DNA of 64,000 nt from a virus: positions 1 to 64,000 of the IMG/VR virus record IMGVR_UViG_3300010885_057925; one strand, 5' to 3'. Position 1 is the stretch's first letter. Each line of letters starts with the position of its first letter. The notes under the pieces are model-generated. The model ran no database searches, was not told where the DNA came from, and worked only from the letters and a program-made list of their open reading frames with translations. Shown here piece by piece: positions 33,901-42,904 of the stretch. The position numbers were made by a program, and so were the translations under genes.

Positions 33901-34658
33901 ATCGCGCCGGCTTCGGTGACGACTTTGGTGTTTTGAGCGGACAAGATGCCTCGATCCACGTCGCTAGGCTGGCCTGGGTTTAAGAACTTTACGAGAGTTA
34001 TTCCTTCCCCTAGACTCTTCTCGTCGGGGGCCAGCGCGCTCCTGGGAGTGATAACGTCTATATCAACGTATGGGACACACTTGCTGAACTCGATGTTTGG
34101 TATACCGTTCAGAAAGATCTGTAGAGCTCCGACATCGCGAGTCGCAGGGCCCAGATAGGGATTCTCAACGTTGACAGCGTAGAGGTTGGGGCGTGCCTTT
34201 GTCGGGTTTGACATCAGCGTATTCGGCTGCTTCTTTCCCGGGAATAGCTTCGGCGGTATTATCGGTCCGCTGACGAAAATGTCTTTTGCTGGAGCCGGTA
34301 TGTCATCATTTACGCCGTAAATTTTCACCTGCTGCAGTCTTCGTTGATCAGTGGGAACATTTCCCTCTGCCGTTAACGAGCTCACCTTTTGGTTGAAGTA
34401 GAAAACTCCACGACTTCCGAAGATGAGTTCAGCCAGCTCGTCCTCGAATGAAATTCCAACCGAGACATCGGTGTTTCCCGCGTCTATAGCTCTTTGATAG
34501 TCTGCAGATCTTTGTGACTCGCTCTTGCCTGTGAGGATCGTCGACGCCTGCTCAGATGCGATTAAGCGTGACTTGGCAATGTACTCTGACGTCGTTGTCG
34601 CCCCGAAATACATCGAAAGCTTTCTGACAGCCTGGGTTATCAGCGGGCTACGAGGCAT
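30996..34658 (-). CDS. Large putative baseplate/hub protein, 1220 aa
   Basis: The protein is long and multi-domain. Near residue 340 it has a segment DLYGLTFMDITYGWSHIDGG, and around 390-420 strands such as RYRIINSSYTFDEVGQVKVSLSLATVGS. A domain around 970-1040 (QIVPSQLSLTTVGCPLFFPMQRIFVDFGTGTTADNVYFVTQIDHTI) looks like a beta-rich tail protein domain. The last 120 residues are an alanine- and glutamate-rich coiled coil. Its place after a LysM-type protein and the 1036-residue protein, downstream of the tape measure, points to the baseplate hub or wedge. I cannot assign a T4 gp number. The start overlaps the stop of the LysM-type gene by one base. Confidence 0.65.
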   Translation of the reverse strand: MPRSPLITQAVRKLSMYFGATTTSEYIAKSRLIASEQASTILTGKSESQRSADYQRAIDAGNTDVSVGISFEDELAELIFGSRGVFYFNQKVSSLTAEGNVPTDQRRLQQVKIYGVNDDIPAPAKDIFVSGPIIPPKLFPGKKQPNTLMSNPTKARPNLYAVNVENPYLGPATRDVGALQIFLNGIPNIEFSKCVPYVDIDVITPRSALAPDEKSLGEGITLVKFLNPGQPSDVDRGILSAQNTKVVTEAGAIKQGGVPLIGAKSSMEMFTSPATLTNMDAATRGKEDVPVIDRFRPPMSLGQLQVSNKLRPAGGGLSFATARLEIVIHDRSRLRDFVDFVRPDLYGLTFMDITYGWSHIDGGIASSNAYGTLLDALKVKQRYRIINSSYTFDEVGQVKVSLSLATVGSTDLLFLRMRGNVSIYNQLERLARQLSDILQEYQRLPKTPSLSKIDTITQFTDPNSILSAADDQGILKQISEALASNAVPASARAILATAYGKVERKGENNLYEVGQDSLVARYKASTKQEYSKIISDIPKMDVDPFAANMVPARFASMNASLGSGNYYPGALFTESQSARDAGLSDMNNKLTVDDYAKVITDTKEPSDFISLGAIFSNIVAAQLAKSQLYDEIQLIFYPFNRYAGAVNSLPVSCFPIESNLFNTAIATSAGKVQDLSLRDVIAIINDRFVSFPADRAYLMSNFYNSAKAQKGEAELEKLSVSLNTSAVDENIAKIDAKIVKLTEAREAEKDPGRASTIETQINELTGVKSNLTAIKKNGYKIEPNYETTREKRLESVGITTGRFVQPNIQIEVEACPLLDGENNEISEKTMIKLHIYDAAQDPFSTLGEILAATRDDQLSVVRIPTSEFNQQAAAPGGVSKEQREKTLEIVSSLSQGPNPILQSVPSAGKNFFKVAGTYEEIKSRVSAGMPYVVYGSQNSAITNANLQSNNNAGLGNVMLQRAFNSAGDYDPAAVDAGVPMQIVPSQLSLTTVGCPLFFPMQRIFVDFGTGTTADNVYFVTQIDHTIGNDGFKSEVKMSYGQGFATYTSLAQNLAAALSVIRGNTLESQKISYDAPVDELSESQATENAASKVTFDVRDGVRNVRKAIEKFKVVKGSVDEKIAQAQIRAQWKLNAAKAAAERAARDAAAAAVGTEATQAAERARIELARAQAEADEIARGVQANVEAVSSLNDAIASLQSNDPEIARLIFEQEVSTVLAPV

Positions 34659-34951
34659 TAGAGAAGCCTCATAACGGCACCGATGTCAATCGGTACCAGA
34701 ACTCTAGTTCCCGGTGGCGATTGCAGCCACCACCCGATCCCGCTGGCAGCGGCAATAACCCACCACAATTTACCATCACCGTAAGAGTCGAAAGCTATCT
34801 GATCGAGACGCTGACCCTCGACCAGGACGAATTCGTTGCAGAGTAAGCCACCAGCGCTCGCTGCCTCTTTTATACGTCTAGCCGCGGCCGGGGTCGCCAA
34901 GCGACGTTGGGTATCCAGTATGGGGGTTCTAGAATATCTGCTGGTTGACAT
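34658..34951 (-). CDS. LysM-like baseplate wedge protein (gp53-type)
   Basis: The 97-residue protein has CNEFVLVEGQRLDQIAFDSYGDGKLWWVIAAASGI followed by PPGTRVLVPI. This is the LysM-like pattern of tail protein X and T4 gp53 (strand, D-x-I-A-x-x-x-Y-G-D, W-W-x-I, then P-G-x-x-L-x-I-P). T4 gp53 joins baseplate wedges into the hexagon. The N-terminus is basic. The gene overlaps its neighbours by one base on both sides, which supports coordinated synthesis of baseplate parts. Confidence 0.75.
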   Translation of the reverse strand: MSTSRYSRTPILDTQRRLATPAAARRIKEAASAGGLLCNEFVLVEGQRLDQIAFDSYGDGKLWWVIAAASGIGWWLQSPPGTRVLVPIDIGAVMRLL

Positions 34952-37900
34952 CAGGCCCTTGTCTTAGGTACATTATTGTATTCATAGTGAGCCACTTGAT
35001 TACTGCGAGTTCCACGACCGTATGGGCTCTCCTCGCCGCCCTCCGTGATCTTGGTGATTGTCTCCCCGACCGGGTATATCGGGGCGCGGTTGAACCCTTC
35101 GTGGTCGAGGCCCGGGGCGATGTCGTGCATGACATCAAACTGCATATCGACGGTGCAGTAGCGTGGAGCTCGATTTCCTGGACCGTCATCACCAGCCCCC
35201 CAGGGCGCGTCCATCCACCCGAATTTGAGTGAGGTGCAGACGGCGGGTAGACCCTTGCCCATCGTCGATTCGAATGATCGAATGATAGCGTTGTTGTCAA
35301 CGTGGTAGAACGTATCTTTGTCCATGGCAGGACCAGAAGTGATTGATCCGCTGCTCACAAGAAACGGCTCCGGTTCTGTTCTGTTGACAAAGACAGCGTC
35401 CGTCGTTTCAACAGAAGTTTTTACAGCACCAGTAAATTCTGCAGGCCAAGCGCCATATTTTTTCCCGCTGACGTTGAATTGATAATAGTACTTGCCCTTT
35501 TCTTCAGCTTTTGTTTTAACTAATTTAGTCCCAGCGGGAACTTCCAATTTAACTACTTTTCCGCCGGGAGGATTGGCACTGATTGTTAGTTTTCTCGTTG
35601 TGGTGGTCGGACCAGCTTTCTTGCTCGCAGCTCTCAGAGTATCTTGAATTACGTTTCCGTTATCGTCTTTAACTTCACGTTGTCTTGTCCCGTATACATC
35701 GTCAGTCACCGTAGTGTACTGCAGGTTCGAATTTTCTTTTTGCTTGCTCGATATATCGGGGTCGGTGAACCCGAAGAGTCTTTTCAGGTTGAAACGTGAG
35801 TAGTTCGAACGGATCAGGTCACCAACGCGAACCCTTATGACTGGCGTCGCTGTCGGAATCTGGGAGAATGGCTGGATAAACGGAAACTTCGTCTGGTTCC
35901 CGCCCGCATTGTTCGTTCCTTGAACTATCTCAAGCTGACGACCCTTCGACCACTGCGGGTAGACCATCGTGGTCAGCTTATTGATCTGCCACCACATGTG
36001 ATCGAAATCGTCTGGGTTCGCGGCGAATAGGTGGAATTTAACGCTGAGCGATCGTTTCGTTCCCTTATAGATCTTCGCGTCCTCGATACGACCGTAGCCA
36101 GAGATAGATGAGTACTCAGCCTGAAATCCGTCCGAAACATCGTCCAGAAATGCGTTAAACGAGATGATCTCGTTCGTGCGAAGATCCTGGAAGTAGAAAG
36201 GCATGTACTCGGCGTCGAGGAGCTGCTCGATCTTACCGACTTGCTCCGGAGTGAAACGATTTTTTCCTTTCGGCGAGTCACCGAAGAGAAGATTAGTTTT
36301 AAACTGCGATGTTTCTAAAGCTTCGTTAATTCTTTTCTTATATTGCGCTGGCAACAGTCGCAGAGCAGGTATATTGTATCCATCGATAGAGGTTATTTTT
36401 GAACCCTCGGCTATTTTCGGTGATCTTATTCTGCCTGCAGCACGGGCGACTTCGGACCTAAAATCCTCGATCTCATTAATGTTGTACTCTCTCGATGCAT
36501 CGTATCGAAGATAAATCATATCGCCCGATTTGGCAAAAACCTCAACGATGTCGACGATGCCAGCGGAGAATATCGATTCTACGACACCTGAAGTTGCGAA
36601 ACTGATCACGTCCGGTGTCGACCTGACCTCAGCTGCTATCGAGTTGATGTTCTTTGATATGTTTCTGAAGATCGTCTCGTAATAACCTCGTTCCTGCTTT
36701 AGGGCAGCAAGTTCTAGCGTTCTTGCTGCTAGACCCAGGGAAATCTCGAGAAAAGAGAAAGCTTTATTTTGATCAGGTGAAGAGTCAGGATTGACGCCCA
36801 TGAAAGCCGAGAATCCGAGCATCGCGCATTCGAAGTACCCACGCCCAGACACTGGCCTGTAGAACTCTGGCGCCCCGGCGCTTTTGACGAGATTCGAAGC
36901 GAAAGACATCAGGCGATCGAACCCAGCAGAATCTCCAGCAGACGAGGGTTTAGTCCCGTACTTTCCTAGGATAAGAGAGTCATTTTCTGAACCCAGAATG
37001 CTATCGTGGGCACCGATGACCGGCGGTGGAGCACCATCGGCGCCAAAAAGATTCTGAGCTCCAACGATCACCGCGGCGACCGCGGCGATGGAAGCGTAGA
37101 TTGCGATTGAAGTGATCGCGAATGTCGAGATGTTCGATTGCGGAGCTGTGAAAGGCTCGAGCGGGCTGTACGCCACACCGGATGATTTACGGGCGTACCT
37201 ATCTTCTCCGATTCCGTCCGTGGTGATCACGGCGTCAGTTGAGCCCGGGTCGCCCGACATGCGGCGCGTTGTCGAGTTCATGTCGCGTAGAGGGACGTAC
37301 TTCGCGGGACGCAGATCATCAACGTCAACTCGTGATATTCCGGATTGAACTGTCGAAGGCTCAATGCCTGCTCTAAGCGGATTATTCTCATACTGCGCCG
37401 GATCGCCGTGTCCCTTGTTCTTTCCAGTGGCGGCAAGAAGCATGTCAAGGGTCGAGTTTCTGATGTCCTCGATTGATATTCTCTCCGCTCTTGGATCGTA
37501 GGAGCTGCTGAGACCCTCCTCGCCCAAAGTATCCGAAACTGTCGCTCTCGATGATGCAGTTGTCGTGTCCTGATCTGGGAAGTTCGGACGGGCCGGAGAG
37601 GCCGCGTTGCTGCTGTCGACGATCTCGGCGCCCGCTTGGGCTACCGCAGGTCGGTTGAGCATGTAGTGACCGAGCGTGCTCGGTCTTGTGGTCGGATTGT
37701 TGCTCTCTCCGAGTGTGCCCTTATCTACAAGATCGTTGAGGTCACCGCTCCGCCGACCGTCGAACTTGCCCGAGTTTGAGTACTCGAACGTATCGGCGAT
37801 ACGCTCTCCGATCAGATCGGTGAAACCCTTGGTCCTGCTCTCGCCTTCGGCAACAGGAAACGTGTTGGATCGCTCCGGGATCGAGCCTGCAAACTCGACG

Positions 37901-38061
37901 ACCTCATCTCTCGGAGCACGACCACGAGTGATCGAGGCAAGATACGAGCCGAGGGTTCTCTTCTGGTCGCGTGAGACGTCATTCTCGCCGGGAACGACGT
38001 AACCATCGCCATCGGCGTCCTCGAGCTTGGGGTAAGGAGGGTCAAATCGTGTCGTTGACAT
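34951..38061 (-). CDS. Large putative baseplate protein with EF-hand-like loop, 1036 aa
   Basis: Residues 15-26 (DADGDGYVVPGE) form a perfect 12-residue EF-hand-like calcium loop. A hydrophobic segment (TSIAIYASIAAVAAVIVGA) lies near residue 310. The C-terminal half has FYFQDLRTNEIISFNAFLDDVSDGF and YKGTKRSLSVKFHLFAANPDDFDHMWWQINKLTTMVYP. Conserved-looking aromatic strands like these are common in phage baseplate or hub proteins. The first 280 residues are low in hydrophobics and probably extended. The position between the tape measure and a LysM-type protein supports a baseplate role. The exact T4 counterpart is not clear. Confidence 0.65.
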   Translation of the reverse strand: MSTTRFDPPYPKLEDADGDGYVVPGENDVSRDQKRTLGSYLASITRGRAPRDEVVEFAGSIPERSNTFPVAEGESRTKGFTDLIGERIADTFEYSNSGKFDGRRSGDLNDLVDKGTLGESNNPTTRPSTLGHYMLNRPAVAQAGAEIVDSSNAASPARPNFPDQDTTTASSRATVSDTLGEEGLSSSYDPRAERISIEDIRNSTLDMLLAATGKNKGHGDPAQYENNPLRAGIEPSTVQSGISRVDVDDLRPAKYVPLRDMNSTTRRMSGDPGSTDAVITTDGIGEDRYARKSSGVAYSPLEPFTAPQSNISTFAITSIAIYASIAAVAAVIVGAQNLFGADGAPPPVIGAHDSILGSENDSLILGKYGTKPSSAGDSAGFDRLMSFASNLVKSAGAPEFYRPVSGRGYFECAMLGFSAFMGVNPDSSPDQNKAFSFLEISLGLAARTLELAALKQERGYYETIFRNISKNINSIAAEVRSTPDVISFATSGVVESIFSAGIVDIVEVFAKSGDMIYLRYDASREYNINEIEDFRSEVARAAGRIRSPKIAEGSKITSIDGYNIPALRLLPAQYKKRINEALETSQFKTNLLFGDSPKGKNRFTPEQVGKIEQLLDAEYMPFYFQDLRTNEIISFNAFLDDVSDGFQAEYSSISGYGRIEDAKIYKGTKRSLSVKFHLFAANPDDFDHMWWQINKLTTMVYPQWSKGRQLEIVQGTNNAGGNQTKFPFIQPFSQIPTATPVIRVRVGDLIRSNYSRFNLKRLFGFTDPDISSKQKENSNLQYTTVTDDVYGTRQREVKDDNGNVIQDTLRAASKKAGPTTTTRKLTISANPPGGKVVKLEVPAGTKLVKTKAEEKGKYYYQFNVSGKKYGAWPAEFTGAVKTSVETTDAVFVNRTEPEPFLVSSGSITSGPAMDKDTFYHVDNNAIIRSFESTMGKGLPAVCTSLKFGWMDAPWGAGDDGPGNRAPRYCTVDMQFDVMHDIAPGLDHEGFNRAPIYPVGETITKITEGGEESPYGRGTRSNQVAHYEYNNVPKTRA

Positions 38062-38312
38062 CAGAATCTCCTAGGAGCTCGCTTTGTAGGTGTAGAACCG
38101 TCGTCGTCTATTGATTTCACCGTTTCTTCGCTTGACATTGCTCTTGATAGCTCTGTCAAAGTCCCACCGGGAAGCGCGGAGGTGACAGTGTTATAGTGCT
38201 GCAGGATCGAGGTGAGTTGCTCCTCCACGAGATATCTCTCGTTCTCAGGTACCTGCTCCATCATTGACCTGTAGAACGGGCTTGACTTTATCATGTCGCT
38301 GAAGTTTGTCAT
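38061..38312 (-). CDS. Small hypothetical tail-region protein, 83 aa
   Basis: A short helical protein (MIKSSPFYRSMMEQVPENERYLVEEQLTSILQHYNTV) with a charged, probably disordered C-terminus ending in PTKRAPRRF. It follows the tape measure stop by three bases and overlaps the start of the 1036-residue gene by one base, so it is embedded in the baseplate operon. No family is recognised. A baseplate assembly or tape-measure-binding role is only suggested by position. Confidence 0.65.
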   Translation of the reverse strand: MTNFSDMIKSSPFYRSMMEQVPENERYLVEEQLTSILQHYNTVTSALPGGTLTELSRAMSSEETVKSIDDDGSTPTKRAPRRF

Positions 38313-38315
38313 CTA

Positions 38316-41300
38316 TTATTTCCTGAACTCGCCTGTTTCTGCGCTTCTGCTGGAGCGAACGAGTGACTTGTTGGATTCGATGAACTTCTCCGTGCTGAAG
38401 AAGTCGTCGACGCCGTCTGTAGTTGTGAGGAACTTCTCAAACTGCTCCGTCGGCGCGATGTAACCGCTCATGACGAGCTCCTCGCTCATCTTCTGCGCGT
38501 TCATATTAACCGTCATCGCAACCTTAACGACCACCGCGCCACCGTTAACGCTCATCGTTGTCTTCGCGACATTCATGTTCTCCGACATAGCGTCGAGGGT
38601 CGCATCGAGCGGGATGGTGTCGAGGTTCTCCATGATCTCACGGATTGAGGTGATGTGACCCGTGACGGCCTTGAGTCGATCAGTGAACTGATCGAGCTTG
38701 TAACCCGCGAGCCTCTCGCTGATGCTCTCGGCACGATCAAGATAGGAATCCAAGGGATCGAAGACACCATCGAAGCTGAGATTTGAGCCTACGCTCTCGT
38801 AAGCTAATAGCGATAGAGCGCCCATTCCGTTGGGATTTATAGCAGCATCCTGGAAGAGCCAAGACAGCTCGGCGATGGGACCTCCCTCTTCGCCCAGGGC
38901 TTTCATCGATCTCGCGGCGCGTCTCTGATCGCCGACCGTCATTCCCGAAAGCTTCTGGACCAGCTCGGAAACTTTCTCTATCACGCTGGTCATGCTCAGC
39001 ATCGAGTCAACTTTCTGCTGCATTGAGGCCGCGTCCACGTTTGGAACACCTCTTAGTATATCCTGAATCGATTTTTGAGTTCCGTCTTTGGTCCCAACAG
39101 CTGAGAACAATTGCATCGCGCTCGCCATCGCAAACTTCATCTTCGTGATACTTTCACTTGTTATATTGGTACCGCCGATGTTCTTTGCGATGTCAGAGAT
39201 TGCAGAGATTACTTTTGAAATTGAGCCCAACGCGTTCGCTTTCGCTTCGAGGCCCGTCGCATCGAAATTTGGTATGATCTGCAAGTATGACTGTATACCG
39301 TGGAGCTGACCACTTGAGGAAACTGAGTATCTAAAGAGATCGACAAAATGCGAGACTACGGCCTTAACCCGTCCGATTCTATCTCCCATTTTTCCGTCTC
39401 CGAACGCATCGAATGATTTCATCGCGTTTCCGATCGATACGACGGCTTTTCCAAGAGATTCAACGACCTGGCTCAAGGCTGTGATGCTTCCGATCTTTCC
39501 TGCCATTGAAGACCCGACTGCAGCTGCGCTATTAATCGCCGTCTTAAAATCGTTACCACCCATTATGTCAACGATTCCGATGATAAGAGCTCTCATCGAT
39601 GTTAGCAGTGACTTGATGGTTGATGTTCCTTCTGTCTCGCCCTCTTCCTTCTTGCCACCAGGGAGGAACGACTTGATCGCCGCGAGAGCACCAGCGCCTG
39701 CAAGCACCACACCGACAGCGCTGGCTGGCATCTTGGATATCGCGAATCCGATGGCTGCGATAATCCCACCGACTGCCAGCATTATCGCGCCGAGAGTGCC
39801 TCCAAGCACGAGAAGTCCCGTTACACTCACACCGCTTAGCTTATTCGCTGCCTCTCCGATGTAATCGATGAAGCTTTTACCGTCCTCACCCGGTTTTATG
39901 AAGGATTCTATCGCGTCCTTTACGGCAGCCGATATCGTCTTAATTCCATACGCGATCGCGGCGTACGTTGCGGCGGATCCCATCGCCTTGACTATCGTGC
40001 CTAGACCCTCCATCATACCACGGCTACGTTCGGCCAGCGCTGTCAGCGCTCCTGCGACGCCCGTACCTGTTCCCCCACCGGTGCCCGGTGAACCGACCGA
40101 CTCAGTAGCTGCCCTCACATCTGAAGCTGTGTTGGAGAGCTCAGCTGGAACGGCAGAACCACCCGTGAATATGTTCTTGATGAACTCGATCAGGTTTCCA
40201 GCGAATCCGCTGACCATCGAAAAGATCGGACCGCCTGCGACGAACAGCCCACCCAGTGCCGTCGCGATCGGATACTCTTTGAACATACGGATCAACATGT
40301 CCATGAGCGCGTCACCGAATTCAACGATGAGAGGCATCAGCGTCGGCAGTTGGTCTTTCAGAGTGTTGAAGACATCGATGATTGCAGTGAGGAGCTCTCC
40401 CAGGATGCTTCCGCTCGTCTTCGGACCAGGCTGGAAGGCGCTCTTCATCGCGTCTATCATCGATTGCAGGCCAGTCTTGATCATGGGCACGAGGCTCTTG
40501 ATGATGGACGGTAGTGCCTTAAAGACTTCGGTGAATATCTTCCCGATAACAGAGAGCATCGTCGAGATTATTCCAGAGAGAGTTGATCCCGAGCCTGACA
40601 GCAGGTTCATCAGGCCGCCCTTGCCGTCCTCGCCCAGTATGAAGTGCTCGATCGCTTGTCCCAGCGTCTTTCCAGCCGTGAGATCGCCCGCAAAGATCTT
40701 GGCTAAATTCGAAAACCCCTTTGAAAAGTCGCTGATCAGCTTGATAAAGCCGCTGATTCCATCTCCCATCTCAGAATTCATGAATATCGATCCGATCATT
40801 CTACCGACGTCGACCCCGATGTGGAAAACCTCTCCAAGAGCGATTGCCAGATCAGTGATTATCGGCATGAGCGACGTTCCGAAGCCGCGCATGAAACCCT
40901 TCATAAACGCATCAAGGAACCCCATGAAGGGTTCCATCCTGACGATCACGTTCTCGATATTGTCAGCAAGCTCCGATATGATCTGCTGCTGTGACTTCTG
41001 CTGCTTGGCAGCGGCATCAGCTTTCCCAGAGACCTGATCATAGCTGAGACCCATGCCCTTTGACGAGAACGCTAACATCGCCTGTTGCTCATCGAGACCC
41101 GCAGAATCAGCGAGCAGCTTACGCTCGGCCCTGCTCATCGCTTCGATCGAGCGACCTGTCGCAGCGAACGCTTTCCTCATCTCGTCGAGTCGCTTCGCGG
41201 GATCCTGCTCACGCATCATCTTCAGTGGGTCGATGACGAGACCGAAGCCCTGGGCGAGCTGGGCTGCTGCCTCCGCGCCCTGCTCGAAATCGTCGAACTT

Positions 41301-42275
41301 GCCCGCTAAGTTTGCAAGCTCGTTGAGCTCGATACCGAGCTTACGGGTGAACGCAGCTGATATGATCGTCTGCTTGACGTAATCACCCGTTGTCTTACCA
41401 AGCACCTGGAAGTTTGTGATCGCAGCGGCAACGTCCTTGCCGAGAAGCTTGGTTGAGATTCCTAAAGACCTTCCGATCTTGTTGACATTGTTGAGGATGC
41501 CTTGGCTGAAATCCTTCAGGCTGAGAGACGACATCCTCGAGAGGACACCAACTTTCTTGAGCTGCTCACCGCTGAACCCGAGCGATTTGTTGAGCATGTA
41601 CGTCTGGGCAGTAGCCTGGCTGAAATCCTCTCCCAGGACATCGAACACTGCCCCAAGATCACCGGCGTATTCCTTCATCAGCTCGAGGCGCTCTATTGTT
41701 CCTTCAATCCCTGGTGCGAACTTGGAGCCGAAGTAATAAGCTCCATCAGCCGAATCTCTCAGCTGGCCATCGAAATCCCCTAGAGCGCGTTTGACTCTGC
41801 CCGATGTGTTCTCTGCAAAGCTTCCGAACGCTTCTCGAACTTTCTCAAAAGCGTCGCGAAGATTGTACATAGATTCGATCAGCTTGTTAGCCATCTCAAG
41901 CGCGCCTTCGTACGCCGTGCCGAGAAATCCGAGGATCGAAGTCATGGGAGTAGTGATAGCCGTGAACAGGGAGCTCACGTTCGTCTTGAGCAGCTCCCAC
42001 GAGTTCGACAGCATGTCGGTGATGCTAAGACCACGAGACATCGTGTCAAAGGCTCCCGAGGCGGCAGTAGCAGCGGCGTCTGCAGCGGCAGCGAAATCAT
42101 TTGTCGCGTTGCCTGCATCGCGCATGGAACCAGCGGCGATGCCGCCGGCCTCCTTGATCTCGCGGAGTATCTGGAGCTGCTCACCCATCGCGATAGTCAT
42201 ATCACGGGTGTTAGCAGCGTTCTCAGCGAGGAGACGCCGCATCTGCTCCATAAGCTCTATCTGTGCTGGATCCAT
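38316..42275 (-). CDS. Tail tape measure protein
   Basis: The 1319-residue protein is the longest tail gene product here and is mostly helical. Coiled-coil N- and C-terminal parts flank a glycine-rich hydrophobic core around 700-880 with several membrane-like segments (GLLVLGGTLGAIMLAVGGIIAAIGFAI, VGVVLAGAGALAAI). This layout is typical of tape measure proteins, which set tail length and can help DNA cross the inner membrane. It follows two small chaperone-like genes. A CATAGTTAAG element lies 26 bases upstream of ATG 42275. No lysozyme or peptidase motif was recognised in it. Confidence 0.88.
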   Translation of the reverse strand: MDPAQIELMEQMRRLLAENAANTRDMTIAMGEQLQILREIKEAGGIAAGSMRDAGNATNDFAAAADAAATAASGAFDTMSRGLSITDMLSNSWELLKTNVSSLFTAITTPMTSILGFLGTAYEGALEMANKLIESMYNLRDAFEKVREAFGSFAENTSGRVKRALGDFDGQLRDSADGAYYFGSKFAPGIEGTIERLELMKEYAGDLGAVFDVLGEDFSQATAQTYMLNKSLGFSGEQLKKVGVLSRMSSLSLKDFSQGILNNVNKIGRSLGISTKLLGKDVAAAITNFQVLGKTTGDYVKQTIISAAFTRKLGIELNELANLAGKFDDFEQGAEAAAQLAQGFGLVIDPLKMMREQDPAKRLDEMRKAFAATGRSIEAMSRAERKLLADSAGLDEQQAMLAFSSKGMGLSYDQVSGKADAAAKQQKSQQQIISELADNIENVIVRMEPFMGFLDAFMKGFMRGFGTSLMPIITDLAIALGEVFHIGVDVGRMIGSIFMNSEMGDGISGFIKLISDFSKGFSNLAKIFAGDLTAGKTLGQAIEHFILGEDGKGGLMNLLSGSGSTLSGIISTMLSVIGKIFTEVFKALPSIIKSLVPMIKTGLQSMIDAMKSAFQPGPKTSGSILGELLTAIIDVFNTLKDQLPTLMPLIVEFGDALMDMLIRMFKEYPIATALGGLFVAGGPIFSMVSGFAGNLIEFIKNIFTGGSAVPAELSNTASDVRAATESVGSPGTGGGTGTGVAGALTALAERSRGMMEGLGTIVKAMGSAATYAAIAYGIKTISAAVKDAIESFIKPGEDGKSFIDYIGEAANKLSGVSVTGLLVLGGTLGAIMLAVGGIIAAIGFAISKMPASAVGVVLAGAGALAAIKSFLPGGKKEEGETEGTSTIKSLLTSMRALIIGIVDIMGGNDFKTAINSAAAVGSSMAGKIGSITALSQVVESLGKAVVSIGNAMKSFDAFGDGKMGDRIGRVKAVVSHFVDLFRYSVSSSGQLHGIQSYLQIIPNFDATGLEAKANALGSISKVISAISDIAKNIGGTNITSESITKMKFAMASAMQLFSAVGTKDGTQKSIQDILRGVPNVDAASMQQKVDSMLSMTSVIEKVSELVQKLSGMTVGDQRRAARSMKALGEEGGPIAELSWLFQDAAINPNGMGALSLLAYESVGSNLSFDGVFDPLDSYLDRAESISERLAGYKLDQFTDRLKAVTGHITSIREIMENLDTIPLDATLDAMSENMNVAKTTMSVNGGAVVVKVAMTVNMNAQKMSEELVMSGYIAPTEQFEKFLTTTDGVDDFFSTEKFIESNKSLVRSSRSAETGEFRK

Positions 42276-42301
42276 CTAGTACAGAACCTAACCTTTCTGA
42301 G

Positions 42302-42311
42302 CTTAACTATG
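42302..42311 (-). promoter_or_regulatory. ATANTTA-type candidate late promoter element
   Basis: The minus strand reads CATAGTTAAG, 26 bases before the tape measure ATG and in the gap after the 91-residue gene. It belongs to the recurring ATANTTA set; function is inferred. Confidence 0.4.
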
Positions 42312-42325
42312 CCCGGAGCAAAAAA

Positions 42326-42601
42326 TCAGAGCTTCCACACAACGCCAGTAGCTTTCCAAAAATCCTCGGCTGCCGATCTTTTTTCCTCAGCGAGCTCAAT
42401 TGCTTTGACGACTGTGGTGTCACGTTCGCCCAGGGCCTCGTACAAGGCCCTTGAGGTCTCGATCGCTCGCTTTGTGGCGTCAACTTGTGCTGGATCGCCC
42501 GAAAGCTTCGGAAACTTTTTATTCTCTCCCAGGATGTACTTGGCCGATTCGATGAAAAGCTCGGCAACAATTTGCTTGTCGCCCTTTGTCTTTTTGCTCA
42601 T
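42326..42601 (-). CDS. Small tail-region protein, 91 aa (possible tail chaperone)
   Basis: A charged helical protein (KKTKGDKQIVAELFIESAKYILGENKKFP, TKRAIETSRALYEALGERDTTVVKAIELAEEK). Its position directly upstream of the tape measure gene is where tail assembly chaperones are usually encoded. There is no sequence signature to prove this. A GGAGAG ribosome site precedes ATG 42601, with a GATATTTAA element upstream at 42619-42627. Confidence 0.6.
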   Translation of the reverse strand: MSKKTKGDKQIVAELFIESAKYILGENKKFPKLSGDPAQVDATKRAIETSRALYEALGERDTTVVKAIELAEEKRSAAEDFWKATGVVWKL

Positions 42602-42618
42602 TAGAACACTCTCCGGGA

Positions 42619-42627
42619 TTAAATATC
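42619..42627 (-). promoter_or_regulatory. ATANTTA-type candidate late promoter element
   Basis: The minus strand reads GATATTTAA directly after the TGA stop of the 92-residue gene, 17 bases before the next ATG. It belongs to the recurring ATANTTA set; function is inferred. Confidence 0.4.
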
Positions 42628-42904
42628 ACGAGAATCGACGAAGCCGCGCAGGAGCTTCACCTCTGTGCATTCCGAGCATCGCTCGGGTCTGAGCGTCGTT
42701 CTGATGGGCTGCTCGGGTTGGATCACCCTTCTCTGAAGCTCTTGTGAGCTCCTTATTGAGACGGGTGATGAACCAACTCCTGTACTGCACCGGGATATTG
42801 TAGCATTCCCAGTAGCTGAACCCCATGTAATACATGAGGAGGAACGACTGCTCGAGGTAGTACTCCCTATCGCTCGGCGTCAGGCCAAAAAAAGCTTGCC
42901 CCAA
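42626..42904 (-). CDS. Small tail/baseplate assembly protein, 92 aa
   Basis: The sequence has DREYYLEQSFLLMYYMGFSYWECYNIPVQYRSWFITRLNKEL, an aromatic helical stretch, followed by a basic C-terminus. It overlaps the 3' end of the gp26-like gene by 38 bases in another frame. In T4 the gp26 gene is next to that of gp51, a small hub assembly factor, so an analogous role is possible. That is a positional inference, not a sequence match. A tail assembly chaperone is the alternative. Confidence 0.6.
   Translation of the reverse strand: MGQAFFGLTPSDREYYLEQSFLLMYYMGFSYWECYNIPVQYRSWFITRLNKELTRASEKGDPTRAAHQNDAQTRAMLGMHRGEAPARLRRFS

Noticed and set aside
39481-41037. Plus-strand open frames opposite the tape measure gene
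   Set aside because: Their composition (Pro, Ser, Ile-rich) is that of antisense to a helical protein, there is no ribosome site, and all recognised genes are on the other strand.
42867-42904. Programmed frameshift between the gp26-like and 92-residue proteins
   Set aside because: The 38-base overlap has no obvious slippery sequence, and the second frame has its own start; a plain overlap explains it.
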